Assembly (NCBI GenBank): GCA_018417955.1
Contig: JACTVC010000011.1
Span: forward strand, 60,262-124,261
From: Laccaria trichodermophora
Lineage: Eukaryota > Basidiomycota > Agaricomycetes > Agaricales > Hydnangiaceae
DNA length: 64,000 nucleotides
Reading direction: 5' to 3'
Translations under genes and position numbers: made by a program
Shown: piece after piece, positions 1 through 13,100 of the stretch
Numbering within the stretch: position 1 is the stretch's first letter
Layout of the letters: each line of letters opens with the position of its first letter
Notes under the pieces: generated by a model
Told to the model about the DNA's origin: nothing
Database searches by the model: none
Seen by the model: the letters and a program-made list of their open reading frames with translations, nothing else

Positions 1-2
1 CC

Positions 3-2401
3 TTCTTCCGCGAGTCATCGCGTTCCTCTTCTTCGACATTTCCTTCTCAACAATCCTTCCAAAGAAAGTACGTCGGCGGAGAAGATTCATACATCTATTC
101 TGGCACGATCCTAGGTCGTCGAATTGATTTGGATATTGTCACGGTATGCGTCTGTCGCTGGATGAATGCCCTTATTGACTTATTCGTAGGCATCGGCCCC
201 TGAAAAAACACTGAAACTTGACAGCTTTAAGCCTGTACGTTATCAAATTTACAATCGTTATCCCCTTCTCATCTAACTTCATTTAGAAATGCGTCAGCAC
301 TGAGGAGTACGCTCTCTATGGATCCACATTGCACAATCTTCACAAATACAAGCCTGAATTTCACGTAAGTATATCAGATGTAGCTGCTATCAACACGAAT
401 AACATGACCGCAGCATCAGGTGGATATCGACAATTTTGATAACTTGATGGACCTCGTAGTCAAAGATTACATTGACGGGTTACCTCCTCACCTATCGCGA
501 CCAGAAGCTGCAAGCTTCCTCACAATGACCGAGGCAGAGTTCGAGAACTTAGACGATGCTACGGCCCTTAAAATCTTTGCGACTCAAAATATCGTTACAA
601 CAGGACGTTCGGTTGGAAAAGCAGCTTGGAACGAAGATACTTTGAGTAGACTCGCTCATTTGGATGCCGTCATTGATATGCAAGGTTAGAGTTCTACGAT
701 TTATCTGCGTTAAAATATCAATAACCGTTACCTATATGCAGATCAAAGTATTCTGATAAAGGACGGAGACTACAGTAAACGTCTCGTTCAGGGAACGTTG
801 AATCAGATGATACTCAAAGGCTCTTCGGGACCGAACGACAATGGTCATATTTTGAATGCATTAGACTTTCCGTTGCCCGCAAGCGATATTTCACCAGATG
901 CCCTATCAACGGATCTCCATGCTTGGATTGCCACCGAACGACTTCCTTTCTGCAACGAGGAGACTGCGTCTTTGCCATCGCGACATCTCCGTTGGGGACT
1001 GGTTGCTACTTACGGCGCTTTGCACTATGGTCACATTGACTCGGATGGGTTCTGCACCACCGTAGACGTACTGGTCGGTGGTAAATACTGGATCGTCGCT
1101 CGTCCTCGAAACCGTGAAGACAACGGTAAAATTGATTTATACTGTGATGAGAAATGGTGCATGGAAAGGCCTGACCCAAATATATGGTGCTTCGAAGGCA
1201 TATTATTGGAACCAGGGATGCGATTGTAAGTCTTTATTTTATCTACGTTGATCCTCAATATTTACGATGTTGTCAGACGTATGCGTCCCCAAACGCCGCA
1301 TTGGGTTGTAACTGTCAAGCCGTCGATATGCAGGGGAGGACATTTCTATTGTTTCTCTACTCTAGGGGAGACCATTATTGGTCTATACCGCACTTGGGCT
1401 TTAGGGGGCGTAATAACTAACACAAACCATGATCCCTCCCGGTTACTGTTAATCCGTATAATGTACCTCTGGCACCGACATTTTGTTCTCGAGGAAAAGG
1501 TCACGGGTAAGTGCTGTTCAATACGTTATTCTTTGCAGTTCCAGTTTAACGTTCAACCTTTGTAGGCTATCTATCCAATCATATACCAAACCTCGAATGC
1601 TTTGATGACATTTTGGTGGTTTTCACCTTAGCCATTGCAATGGAGCTGCTCAATGTCGTTGATTATCAGACCTACCGTGTCGAAACAAACCTCAGCGATC
1701 GCGATTCTGAATTGCGGGCTGATCCCGGGCTTCCGTCTCTTCTACTCTTGCAATACGTCGATGCACGCGCAAAAAGCCGTCAATTGCTCCACTTCTTTTT
1801 CTCTAACTTCGAATTGGTTGATGACTCAGACGTTGCTGTTGATGGACCCAAGGAAATTTACTATCCATTTTTCGCGCAACACGCTGCCGCTTTGTTCAGT
1901 ATGAAAAAAAAAGGATATAACCAAGGGATCCGAGGAGCTAGGGACTGTACTATGCTCAAATTCGACCACGAACTACAATTGGCTATCGCTGGATCAACCT
2001 ACTTCAAAGAAGCTATGGTTCAATTGAAGCAGGAACCTGATACCTTCGAATGGAGTGATGGGAAATATACAATTCGTCGTCTTTCGACTCCAATTCCGTG
2101 CTCCGCCTGTAAGTGTCAATTTCTTGAGACGTTTTTTTTCAGCTTAAACAAACGTCCAAACAGTTGATTTAACCGGTGAAAATCCAGGCGATCAATATCA
2201 CTTGGTCGGGACGAATAAGACTGTTGACAGAGTTCGTTTCCCCGGAGAATACATTGCAGACCTTAAAGGTTCGATCCATAAGCATAAGAAAGCCAAACGA
2301 ACGTGTATGTAACCTCACGACTATACTCTCGACTAACATTGAATATTTTTCAAGATGCCGATATTCTCTTTGGCATGCGCCCAACCGTTACAGCCAATTA
2401 G
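3..2401 (+). CDS. JmjC-like domain protein, 5' partial, nine exons
   Basis: Nine exons join in one frame: 3-143, 190-234, 287-364, 420-684, 742-1225, 1277-1506, 1566-2108, 2164-2304 and 2355-2401 (TAG). They give 481 residues with the N-terminus outside the window. The segment HIDSDGFCTTVDVLVGGKYW followed by a conserved proline-histidine (MRPQTPHWVV) fits the iron-binding HxD...H of JmjC-type 2-oxoglutarate oxygenases, in the divergent form common in Agaricomycetes. Family knowledge suggests a hydroxylase or demethylase-like enzyme, but nothing in the sequence gives a substrate. Every junction keeps phase and all introns are 46-59 bp with GT..AG. The start is not visible, so length cannot be compared with the family. 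It could be a degenerate JmjC fold without activity. Confidence 0.72.
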
Positions 2402-2782
2402 TGATACAATAGTGAAAACGACTATCCTAATGATAATTTTTGTAGGACTGTATCGTCTGCAGTCCAATCGTACATACAAATAACATAGTATCCCTTACAT
2501 AGCCAGTCGTGTATCTAATGCCCCGAGCTGGCCCGCATACTTAGTTTTTGTTATTTGAACAAAAGGTATTAGACAAACATGCATCAATTCCTGGATACTT
2601 TAGTATCTAGGTTTTAGAAACCATCCAAAGCGTAAATATATAGACTAGACGTCGCAGGTAAACAGTAAGTAAACAAAAGCCACACAGCATCTACAGACCT
2701 TACGTCACCCCCCCCCCCTTTCCCTACGTGGTCACGTGTTTCCGTCATCTTCTTCATTGTCTCCTGACGTCCACAGTACGCG
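2402..2782. other. Intergenic spacer with a dispersed 36 bp repeat
   Basis: No open frame with coding character is seen. The stretch contains a C-run near 2,708 and one copy (2,555-2,590) of a 36 bp sequence that recurs at 5,318-5,353. It probably holds the 3' end of the JmjC-like gene and the promoter of the next gene. Confidence 0.5.
2555..2590 (+). repeat. 36 bp direct repeat, copy 1
   Basis: Matches 5,318-5,353 with one mismatch (core ATTAGACAAACATGCATC against GTTAGACAAACATGCATC). The two copies flank the unrecognised gene at 2,783-4,966 in the same orientation. Confidence 0.8.
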
Positions 2783-4966
2783 ATGCCTCGTAAGTTCCGC
2801 TTACTTCCGCTTCAGCGTGCTAGCCTGCTCATTGGGCTTCAGGCAAGTTTTCAATGATGGTGGGTGATAAACGTTGACTCGACAACGCGTACTGATAAGT
2901 TTTCATCAAGTTCGGCTGCAAAAACGAAGAATCCCTATCAGAAGTCATTACCTGGGAAGATGACGAGATCACCGATTTTTTGAAGCTTGTATCCAATAGT
3001 GGGAAGTGTAAGTTGAGCGGCATGGACATTCTCGTTATCAAAAAACATCTTCATCGTTTTTTCGGCCATTCCTAGTGTTTTCTATACACGACGGTTTGTA
3101 CATACATTCTTGCCTCTTTGCGGGCTACAGGCAGTGTAGCGCATGGCATGTACAAATTCACATACAAGTTTTTTCTGTTTTTTTTTTAATGATTTAACTA
3201 CATTTATTACTTTGGTCCATATCAGCACACTGGGGTCTGATTTCTTGACGTCCTCTTGTCGTCAATCATTGTATTTTTCAGGCGAGGATTGTCGTTGTGT
3301 TGTCGGTCATGTAGCTGGAAGTAAGCTTACGTCATAATTCAATTATTGATCTGATAAGAAGATGCGTTCCTGTCACCCTGTGATTGTGCGCATCAATGTT
3401 AATTAACTTTCCGTCAACATAAGTTAATCAGACTTCACATCACGTCGATGGTATCCCTCACTCTCTTTTCACCACCATCAAGTATCGTGGCATTCCGTTG
3501 CATACGATGACCAGTAAGTTTCATTTCGTTTTTATTTCGTCGTTTTGGACGCCAATTTCTTTTTTCTTGAAGAAAAGAAATCCATAACAGTGAGAGGATA
3601 ATGACATGGGTACCAACTACTCTCATTCGGTTTCCAGACGGCGGAAATACGAAGGGTCTTACGCTGTTCTGAAGCATTTGCTATAAGTTGGAAGGTGAGT
3701 GGAACGGTAGCGTTCTACCTGTTTTTAACATTGACGCGGTATTGTTTGGGCCTTTTTTTTTAAGGAGACCTTGAGACAAATGACGCGAGACTATCTAGAC
3801 TATAGAAAAACGTACGACAACCAACCCGATAACGCTAGTACTTGTGAAGAAAAAGTAAGTCGTTTTGGATCGATTTTTTTGATTTGATTTGCGCTCATTA
3901 GCATGTTTGCAGGCGTGGAATCAATACCCGAAACTCTTTCTTTGTGCGGACGTAGACTCTGCTCCTCGAAAAAGGTTAGCTCGGGCATACATGCGGAAAA
4001 CCTTTTATGCCTATAGGCATAGACGTTTGCGGGATGAAGGGGGAGGTGGGTCAATGGCTCCAGTTGATGGTCGTGAGGTGTGTACATTAAAGAAATGGGA
4101 TACAGAGTATGTTAACGAATGGCGTATATGTTTTAGTATAATCCAAACCAAACGACGGTCGGCATGAGATTTATCGACTGAAGTTCAAAGACTGACTATG
4201 TCGTTGTAGCATGTCGACGAAGATGTCAAACTTTTTCTGGGTGTAAATCGGGGTGTGGAGGACCGCCCGAACCGTATGACTTTGTCAATCTATCATCTTC
4301 CACTATCCGAATCGCCGGCACCTGCTGCTATGCACCTTGATGATTTTCCGGTGCGCAGCTCGGACAACCGCCCGAAGCATATCAAATCGTCAATTTATCT
4401 ACCTCCACCATCCCAATCGCCGCCTCCTGCTGTTAGGCACTTTAACATTTTCCCGGTGCGTAGTTCTTGAAATATATACATATATACGTCGCGTTGAGCA
4501 TGATGATGGCGTGCTTTAGGATATAAAGCGCAAGAGGGTGTGTTTATTCTTTACGGGACTGTACTTGGGGGTTGATTTGTGTTCATTGCAGGTTGAGCAA
4601 GAATCGTCATCGTCATCGAGCGTAAAGCCACCTGTTGAAGCCCATGAGCGACCAAAGCGTTTCCGGCCCGCCCCGCGTATTCCTCCGGAGGTGGAACTAC
4701 CGCCCCCCACCGCAACACTTGCTATTGATGAGCAAACTCAGCAAGTAAAACGTTTTTTGGCAGCCTGTAATCCTCCTATGACACACTATTTGGAGAGATT
4801 TGTCGACTTTGGTTGTAACAATGAACAATTCGTATTGGCCGTCAAGACCTGGAACAATGACTACATCGATGGCTTTTTGAAGACCGTTTCTTCGAAGGGA
4901 GGCAACGAGTTCACCCCGATGGATATCTTTGTGCTTAAGAATCATTTTCTTAACTACACTGCATGA
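2783..4966 (+). CDS. Unrecognised multi-exon protein
   Basis: I do not recognise this protein. Exon pieces that join plausibly are 3,639-3,692, 3,765-3,852, a piece from about 3,914 to 4,076, one from about 4,210 to 4,455, and the last exon 4,592-4,966 ending in TGA. The first exons are uncertain: an ATG at 2,783 followed at once by a donor (CTCgtaagt) is the best start, but I could not carry phase through 2,790-3,640. The C-terminus is Pro- and Ser-rich (poly-Ser then PRIPPEVELPPP). It ends in a compact roughly 75-residue helical domain, from QQVKRFLAAC to HFLNYTA, that looks conserved. A 35-residue unit is tandemly duplicated in the middle. No signal peptide or membrane segment is visible. 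Part of it could be pseudogenised. Confidence 0.4.
4252..4466 (+). repeat. Tandem duplication of a ~105 bp coding unit
   Basis: Two adjacent units start at GACCGCCCGAACC (4,259) and GACAACCGCCCGAAG (about 4,364). Both end in CCGGTGCG(C/T)AG. In the gene's frame they encode related ~35-residue segments beginning DRPNRMTLSIYHLP and DNRPKHIKSSIYLPP. DNA similarity is clear but imperfect, so the duplication is not very recent. Confidence 0.65.
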
Positions 4967-6040
4967 ACGGTTCATCTCTCATATAATTGGCGAACTCATT
5001 GTAAATGTTTCATTTGTGACTTTTTTATTTTTTTTCATTTTTTTTTGGGGGGAGCGGGTAATGGGGCATATAGTTACATAGATTGTACATAGGATTCATC
5101 ACATTTATACACTCACTGCTATTGGTACTTATTAAATATTGAAACGTGTTCATGCGATATTGTGACGAGTGTGATGTATAAGTACTATTTTCTTCTGTCA
5201 TTGTCTTTTTCGTTCGCTCTTTAACATCAGTCGGAATCGCATAAGTGCAACATCAATATCTCAAAGTCAGTCGTTGTTTGGAATTACTATCGTCTTCAGG
5301 CTCTGGTGAAGGTAAGTTTGAACAAAAGGTGTTAGACAAACATGCATCAATTCTGAATTGAAAAGTGGACGTCCACTTCTCGGTTCAAAATTTATCATTG
5401 TTTGGTCGAAGTTATCAATCACATCCATCGATACATCTAAGTACTCGATCTATTTGAACCTGGGTCTCGATTGATGCGTCTGAATTCTTTTCATTATCTT
5501 TTGATACATCTCACCTGAAGAACCTACAGGATGACTAGAATCCGCCTCTCTCGCCCCAGTCATAAACGTCTAATTCAAGCACGGCATTGCCAATTATGTC
5601 GCGAGGACAATCAGTCCCACGACGGCAAACCAACTGGAAGATAATACATTCACGGTCGTCAACCTTCTTCTCGAGTGCGATTCTTTCACCGTGGAGCCTA
5701 GGGAGCAGCTGACGGGTCTATACCTTCAATCCTCTCGAATATCGTCATCTATAGCTGGACGGTATTCGAACCTAGGCCGGGGCTGATGCGTCTGCGTCTT
5801 TATCACTCGTACAGTGATGCATCTTGCTCGATTGTGTACTTGGAATCTGATACTAGAGAGCAGCTGACGCGTCTGCGTCTCTAACACTCATACATCAATA
5901 CATCTTACTCGATTGGATTTTCCACTCGAGTACGATTGTTTCTACCTGGACGCTAATCTAACCTAGGCAGTGACTGATGCGTCTGCGTCATTCTCAAGCA
6001 ATCCATTCACTGATGACGGCAAATAAGGACGCTGCGGTTT
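4967..6040. repeat. Gene-free spacer with degenerate GATGCGTCTGCGTC repeats
   Basis: No coding region is seen. The motif CTGATGCGTCTGCGTC or a close variant recurs near 5,473, 5,700, 5,784, 5,860 and 5,972. It is usually preceded by a CCTAGG-containing stretch and followed by a CTCGATTG-like stretch, giving irregular units of about 75-100 bp or multiples. Also present are the second copy of the 36 bp repeat (5,318-5,353) and a hairpin at 5,354-5,387. The spacer lies between host genes and the Helitron neighbourhood. Confidence 0.6.
5354..5387. repeat. 17 bp inverted repeat (hairpin) with a partner beyond the Helitron
   Basis: GAATTGAAAAGTGGAC is followed directly by its near-complement GTCCACTTCTCGGTTC. 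The right half continues as a 35 bp sequence (5,370-5,404) that recurs at 15,754-15,788 with four mismatches, in the same orientation. The two copies bracket the F-box-like gene and the whole Helitron protein gene. Confidence 0.6.
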
Positions 6041-7045
6041 TCAAAATTTCCGAATGTACGTACCCGTCCGTCCTCCTTGAGAGATGGTATGACCAGGAGA
6101 ACGTTTCTCTACGCGGACGCAGTAGTGTCCGACTGAAAGCTTCCATTCCATCCACTCGCCTCGTGGAAGAATGTGTCGTTTGCCTATGTAACCTGGAAGG
6201 TCGACAAAGAGAACATGTCCGTCTCTAATTGAACGGCTTGTCTGACCGCAAGACGGATCAACACCACAATCGTGTTTTTTAAAGCCTCTCAATCTCTGGA
6301 GAGACGAGACAATGGTGAACCCTCTGTTTTGGTATTTTTTATAACACTTCTTCAAATTACGCAGTGATTGAATTCCTGGATTCTTGAGACCTCGATTGCT
6401 GAAAGTGAGTCGAGGATATGCACAAGCGATTCCATATGGGCTAATAAAATTCATCACAACGGTGGAGTGAAAGTCGAAAATGGGTTGAATGGCGCTGCTT
6501 GTGTTAGAGACAACAACGTTCATGCTGCCTGCCTTTCCTTCAATCGTAAGGCGATGTACCGTCATAAACATGCGCGTGGGGTAGATCTCGTCCAATCGAA
6601 ACACTGGCTCCTCAAGACGGTAGTCGCTCCATGCTTGAATCCAACGCAAAAATTTTCTTTCGTTGAACTTGTTGACAAAAAAATCGATGTCATCGGGTAT
6701 GAAAGTGCCAATTTTCATAACGAACAGTGCCGATGATCCCGATATTACGCCACCCGTCATCCGCAATATAGACATGATTTTGTCGGGCTTCAGGTGAAAA
6801 CGTCGTAACAATTTGTTAACGAGGTATAAATGATGCCTCGCCATCATCTTTCGAAGCAATCGACAGGTTTGCGACAGACTTCTCATGGTCAAAAAGTCCA
6901 TGCATTCTATAATCTCCTCGAACGTTTCTTCGGCCAGTTTGTCTAATATGCCATCTTGATTCACGTGACACTTATCATGTCAAATGAAATCAAACAAATC
7001 AACTGCCTATCGTTTCAAGATTCTCACCTTGATAACGGCCAACAT
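6041..7045 (-). CDS. F-box-like protein with nucleotidyltransferase-like segment
   Basis: Two exons. A six-codon first exon (7,045-7,028, MLAVIK) is joined across a 57 bp GT..AG intron to a long exon, 6,970-6,041. This supplies the ATG that the long frame lacks, since its only in-frame start is a GTG. The protein is about 315 residues. The N-terminus (LAEETFEEIIECMDFLTMRS) resembles an F-box, which would bind Skp1 in an SCF ubiquitin ligase. The segment GVISGSSALFVMK followed by PDDIDFFV resembles the GS..DxD pattern of nucleotidyltransferase-fold proteins often seen next to F-boxes in agaricomycete genomes. It is divergently oriented to the Helitron gene, with 130 bp between the two starts, so it may be cargo of that element. 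Function is inferred. Confidence 0.6.
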
Positions 7046-7175
7046 GTCTCAAACTGGGGTGGTGAACTAGCTATGAAATTTGCGTTTCAAGAAAGAGTTG
7101 TTTTGGGTTATTTATGGTCGAAATTTTATCGATCATGTCAATAACATTCAACAACGAATTCAACACTCCGCCCTC

Positions 7176-10100
7176 ATGTCTCCTAGAACCATGTCAATGC
7201 TGGCACTGTTACTAGTCTCATGGATTTGCGTGGCCCTTCAGACAACCGGTATTACTGTTCAATGTACGTTTCATTACTATTTGGCAAAACAACGTGCCTA
7301 ACTCCTGACTGTTAGACGAACAACCATCGGTCGTCCGTCCTCCTCCTTTTCCTTACTCCAACCGGAGCAACTATTTCTACAACTGTCTCCACCCGTTGCC
7401 AATCGTGCCAAAAGTTGTTGACATGATAACCGATACCCGTTACTCTCATTCCCACAATATCTTGCACCCTCTTTGCCAGGGTAAGATGATGGAATGTGAT
7501 GTTCATTGTGTCTCTCGAGTTATTTACAACACGACCAATGATATGTTCCTGATGAATGATACACATCGCTCTTTTTTTTATAATATCAGCCGTTTATTCA
7601 CGATGAACAAATACCGTCTGTTCTGGGGTCGTTTTTCTCAACGTATACTCCGCGGAATCTCGAAATCTAGGATCATTACACGTTTTCAGTTCAAGTACGT
7701 TTGCACCTGGCAACGTCTGTCCCGGGTAAAACGCCTGTCGTGGATATGCCAATTAAATCTCTACCGAAACTCTATAACAAAGCATGATTTTGTTATGCTT
7801 ATTGGCATTTGCGGTCCCGGTCCTCTAACATTTCGCGACATACGTCTTACAAACATTTGGCAGCCCATACGCCACGCCATCTTGTTAACTTGGTCCGAAT
7901 GTCAATATACACCCTTTAACGTGATAGCTGATGCTCTGGGGGATTACTTTGATCGCCAACGTAGGAACATATTCGAAGATTACTCAACTCCTTCTAGTCA
8001 AATAGGAGGCGGTCGTACCATTGTCAGGTCCCTCTTAGGCATCGACATAAAAGAATTTGTGTCATCGCACAAAGGACTAGAGGGTTGTGACGCGGATTCA
8101 TTTGAATTTATCAATTACTGCGAATTGGACATCGCAGAGGAATGCATGCGACGAGATGCGACCTCATTCACGTGCGATCTGCCCCTCACTATTGTTGGAA
8201 AGTTGTTGAACACGCAAGACCTCGACGCCTTGGCAAAAATGCATGGTATCAAACTGCCTTCGCGCCTCAAGAAACCCGACAAATTATTATTGTTCGAAAA
8301 TCATCATTGCTCTGTATGCGAAAGTCACACGTCGCTATTCTGTTACTCTTCAGAAAATGTCAAACGCGTAAAGGCTCGCTTGAGACAAAGAAAACTCAGA
8401 AAACTACTAAATTCTCCCAAGTACATTCGCAAAAGTCGAAAACCAGTATTCAAAAAATTGGCTGGAAGTAATTCAGTCCCATTGAGCACTGTCTCGAATT
8501 CCCTCTTCCCCCCACATCCACCATCACAGAAAGACATCCATCGCATAATCTCAGGGTTTTGTCGTGATATGAGACCGGTCAATTTTGAACAAGCTGGATG
8601 TGCTGTTTGTGGCGAGCTTGCGTTATTGTCGAAATTGAAAAATATCAAAGACTTGAACTGCTCTTTGAGTCCGCTTATCGAGTACGGTGTGACGAGGAAA
8701 GAACGCCAGTCTGCTTCCGACCCTATTTGTGATATTGAAGGACCTGTACTAGACGGCAAATGCACAGGGGTGTGCGAATGTTGCGAAGCAAGTCTCACGA
8801 AAGGGACAACTCCGAAATATGCTCTTGCAAATGGTCTCTGGATAGGAGACGTTCCCCCTCAATTGCAAAATTTAACTTTTGCCGAGCAACTTCTGATTGC
8901 TCGTGTTCGACACAACCGTTGTCTGGTGCGGGTAGCCTCTGGCAGAGTAAAGATGACAGCAAATGTCATCATGTTCTCCAATCCGACATTGAAAGTATAC
9001 CACAAACTTCCTCCATCAAGAGAGGAACTTGACCAAGTTTTAGCATTCGTGTTTACCGGAAGTGCCCAACCCTGTGACAAAGATTTTGAAAGAACACCTA
9101 TGTTGGTTCGCAGGAACAAAGTGGCTGCAGCCTTAGAATGGCTCAAACTGAATCATGCAGATTACGAAGATCTAGAAATATCCGCCGAAAATTTGAATAC
9201 TTATCCTCTGAACGGCGTTCCGGTCCATGTTGATTATCGTAAGACATCAGAGGGTTCTAGCAATAAACTTGCATCCGCTATGAGTGTGCATGATATGGAA
9301 GAAGAGGAAGGTACTGAAGAAGGAGACTGCTCTTTCACAGTTCACGGGCTCACTGGTCTTGAGTATTCCAACATGACAATGAAGGCCCTGAAAGCCGCAG
9401 CTTTACTTCACCTTGAAAGCGAGGGTAAAACATTGGGGATTGGTCACGACTCCGTTCCTCAGTCTATGTACGATAATCCACAAGCGTATCCTCAAATGTT
9501 TCCATGGTTGTTTCCGTATGGTTTAGGAGGTATCGGCCAAGCTAGGCATACAAACAAAAATTCGGAAATGAAGATCAAAAAACATTTCTTATTGTATCAC
9601 GATAAGCGATTTCAAACCGATGTGTATTTTCCCATCGTTGCATTCAATCATGAGCAACTCAAGGGTGGTGTAACCGGTAGTTTTCTTCTAGCAAAGAGAC
9701 ACAAATTTGGCGAAATTTCTGAAAAACTAAAACAAATCAAACCCGATGTTTTGAAAAGCATCGCTGAAAGATTGAAAGGAGGCGAAAGGGTCAAGCCGGA
9801 AACTAATGAGGAAAAGCTTTGCTTTTCCATCTTAGAATCTATAGACCATATCGGCGGCCACGTGAAAGGATCTTTGACAAACAAAAAGCACATGCGAAAT
9901 GAAATATGGTCCACCATCGCTTTTAAAGGAGCTCCTACATGGTTTATCACACTTTCACCGGCAGACAATCGGCACCCTCTCTGTCTTTATTTCGCTGATG
10001 AACAAATCAAATTCTGCCCTGATCTGCGATCTGCGCAAGAACGTTATCGTCTTGTGAGTAAGAACCCTGTAGCGGCTGCGCAATTTTTTCATGTCATGAT

Positions 10101-13100
10101 CTCTTGTTTCATTAAACACGTCTTGGGTGTGGGCACAAACGATCGCGGATTATATGGCGATACTTCCGCATATTACGGAACCGTAGAGCAACAAGGTCGT
10201 CTGACGCTACACTTTCATATGTTGCTTTGGATAAAAGGTGCATTGTCTCCTCAGGAAATTAGGGACCGTCTGATGGCTGCTGACGGGCCCTTTCAAGAAG
10301 CGTTAATAACTTATTTAGAAGGTTCACACGTGGGAGAATTTTTAACAGGCACAATGAACGATGTTAAAGCAAAAGTGCCTATAGTCAATTCCACAAAGCA
10401 GGGAATTCACACTATTTTAAAACCCGATGACATAGCGCCGGAGATACCTACCGACTATCGAGATCCAACACAAACTTTCCCAGATATGCCGCCTTCGCTG
10501 TGTACCCATGAAAACTGCAATAACTGTTTCCAATGTCTAGCGGTCAAAAATTGGTTTAGCCGTTACAATAACACAGTAGACGACCTCATCTTTCGTTCAA
10601 ACCTACATAGAACATGTACTCCCATGGTCAAAGTCGTTAGCAAAGCAAAGAAAAAAGGAGTAAACGATACATCTCAAGACGGATCCGCAGAAACTGATAT
10701 TCAAGGACCAAGAGGATGCCTAAACAAGGATGGAATTTGTAAAGCACGATTTCCTAGAGAAATTTTCCATCAAACTGAAGTAGATCCTGTTGACGGTCAT
10801 CTCAATATGAAAAAATTGGAACCTATGATGAACACCCTCACACCTTGCGTAACGTACTTAATGCGGTCCAACACTGATGTGACTAGTTTGCTATCGGGCA
10901 CTGCAGTTAAAGCAATCGTGGCCTACATATCTGATTACATCACTAAGCAGAGCTTGAAAACGCATCAAATTTTTTCTTCGGCATATGATATTTTTGAATC
11001 AAATCCACATCTTGTTGACGGAGAAGTCAAGCCGTTGGAAGGCGCTCGAAAAATATTGCTCAAAGTTGTCAATAGCTTGTCTACGAAGATCGAATTGGGA
11101 AGTCCGATGGCTGCTATGTACCTTTTAGAACATCCAGACCACTACACTAGCCATAAATTTGTGACGTTTTGGTGGAAAGGTTTTGTGTACCACGTTCGTA
11201 GGGCCTGGGATACAACATCTAACGAAGACGATTATAAATCAGATGAAAACGAGCAAAATAATTTAGAGATGAACGTAGATTTGCTGAACACTCACCTCGA
11301 TGTGGATCACGGAATGGAGATCGATTCAATTACCGTTTTGCCCGAGGAAATTAACGACGATATGAACGTTGATGCCGATTTGCCCGAGAAAACTAACGAC
11401 GATATGAACGTTGATCACGACGAAGCTACCAACAATCATATGTACAAAGGAGGAGGTCACGATAACGCATTAAACAACAAAGCCACAAATATAAAGACAA
11501 GCGAAGTGGTACAAAAAGTTTTAAGTCAGTCTGACTGTCGTAATGAAGAAGACCTCGTTGAACACGGAAATAACGATTATGATGACGAAATGGCTAATCA
11601 AAACGACGCTCGACATGACGTATACGACGAAAGAATTCACACTCTTGAGAAACTATATGAGGATGGTACGGCTTTTGGTCCAAGGCAAGACGACGACCAA
11701 ACCAAGAACGAGGATAAAGTTGTCCTGGGGCGAGAACAAGGTCACTATGTTGCTAAATCCAACGTAGATGACTACATTTATCGACCTGAAGCTTTCTCAA
11801 ATCTTACTCTCATTGAATGGATGCAGACATCGGTGAGAAAGCGTCGATCGAAGAAAGCCCAAATAGAGTTCCTCAAAGTATTGCAAACGGCGCATGACGC
11901 GGATATTCAAGAAGTTGAGAGGGACGACGACACCCTCGACATCTTGAAACATGCCTTTTTGCCCGAACATCCTCTATACAAAACACATGCCGTCTCTTGC
12001 GACCCCAATCGATTAACAAACTTCATACCCAACTTTGTTGGAGGCACTTTACCCCGTGCTGACCAGGGAGACAGAGAATTTTACTGTTGTACTATGCTCA
12101 CTCTGCTTGTTCCTTGGAGAACTGGTAAGGAATTAAAACAAGAAGGCGAAAGTTGGCATGACGCTTTTACCACGTTTCCATTTTCTTCCGAACAAAAGAG
12201 GTTGATGAGTAACTTCAACTTGAGGTACGAGTGCAACGATGCAAGAGATGATTATCACGCCGTATTGAAAGCAAAAGGTGTTGCGGCGAATAAAGTATTC
12301 TCTATTGGCGATAGGTTCATGGGTGAAGTTGATCTCGACATCGACCCAGACAACGGAACAACATATGGTTCAGAATACGATATAACGGACGAGACAGCTC
12401 CAGAAATTGGCAAAATCTCTCAACGCAAACTTTCCCAGATGGCCGATGTGGACAGAATCATGATGTCTTGTGGTTGGCTCGACAATTGCAAAAATTATAT
12501 AATACAGCCCTACGCACATTTCAAGCCACAAATATTACGTAGCGCAAATCAGTGGAAAACGCTCGTTAACGAAGCAAAGCAAAAACTGTTAACACTAAAA
12601 AATGCACATCTGCCTACGTCCGAAGAGCAACAACCCATAGATTCAGATAAACCTTCAGATAAAGTACGTGTGCTAACCGCGAATTATTTTACCAAGACAT
12701 TCAAAGCGCAGAAGGAGATTCATAACGACATAATCGATGAAACGGTGATAAAGTACGAACTAAATGACGAACAAGAGCGAGCTTTTCGAATTGTCGCTAA
12801 CCATGCCTCCTCCTTGGCACCCCCAAATCAACTAAAAATGTATCTCGGCGGTATGGGAGGTACCGGCAAGAGTCAAGTACTCAAGGCTATTGCAGAAATG
12901 TTTGAACGGAAAAACGAGGCCCATCGTTTTATAATATTAGCGCCTACAGGTACCGCAGCCGCTTTATTAAACGGTCATACTTATCATTCGGTGTTAAGTA
13001 TACACATTTCAAAAAAAGAAGATGAGGATCGACAACCTCGTATTTCCGAAGCGAAAGCGGTACACGACGCGCGCATACGCATGCAAGGCGTACAATATGT

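Noticed and set aside
7396..7400. Start of the Helitron protein at the first codon of the long frame
   Set aside because: That codon is TTG, and the frame is open upstream to a clear splice acceptor at 7,315; an upstream exon with ATG joins in phase.
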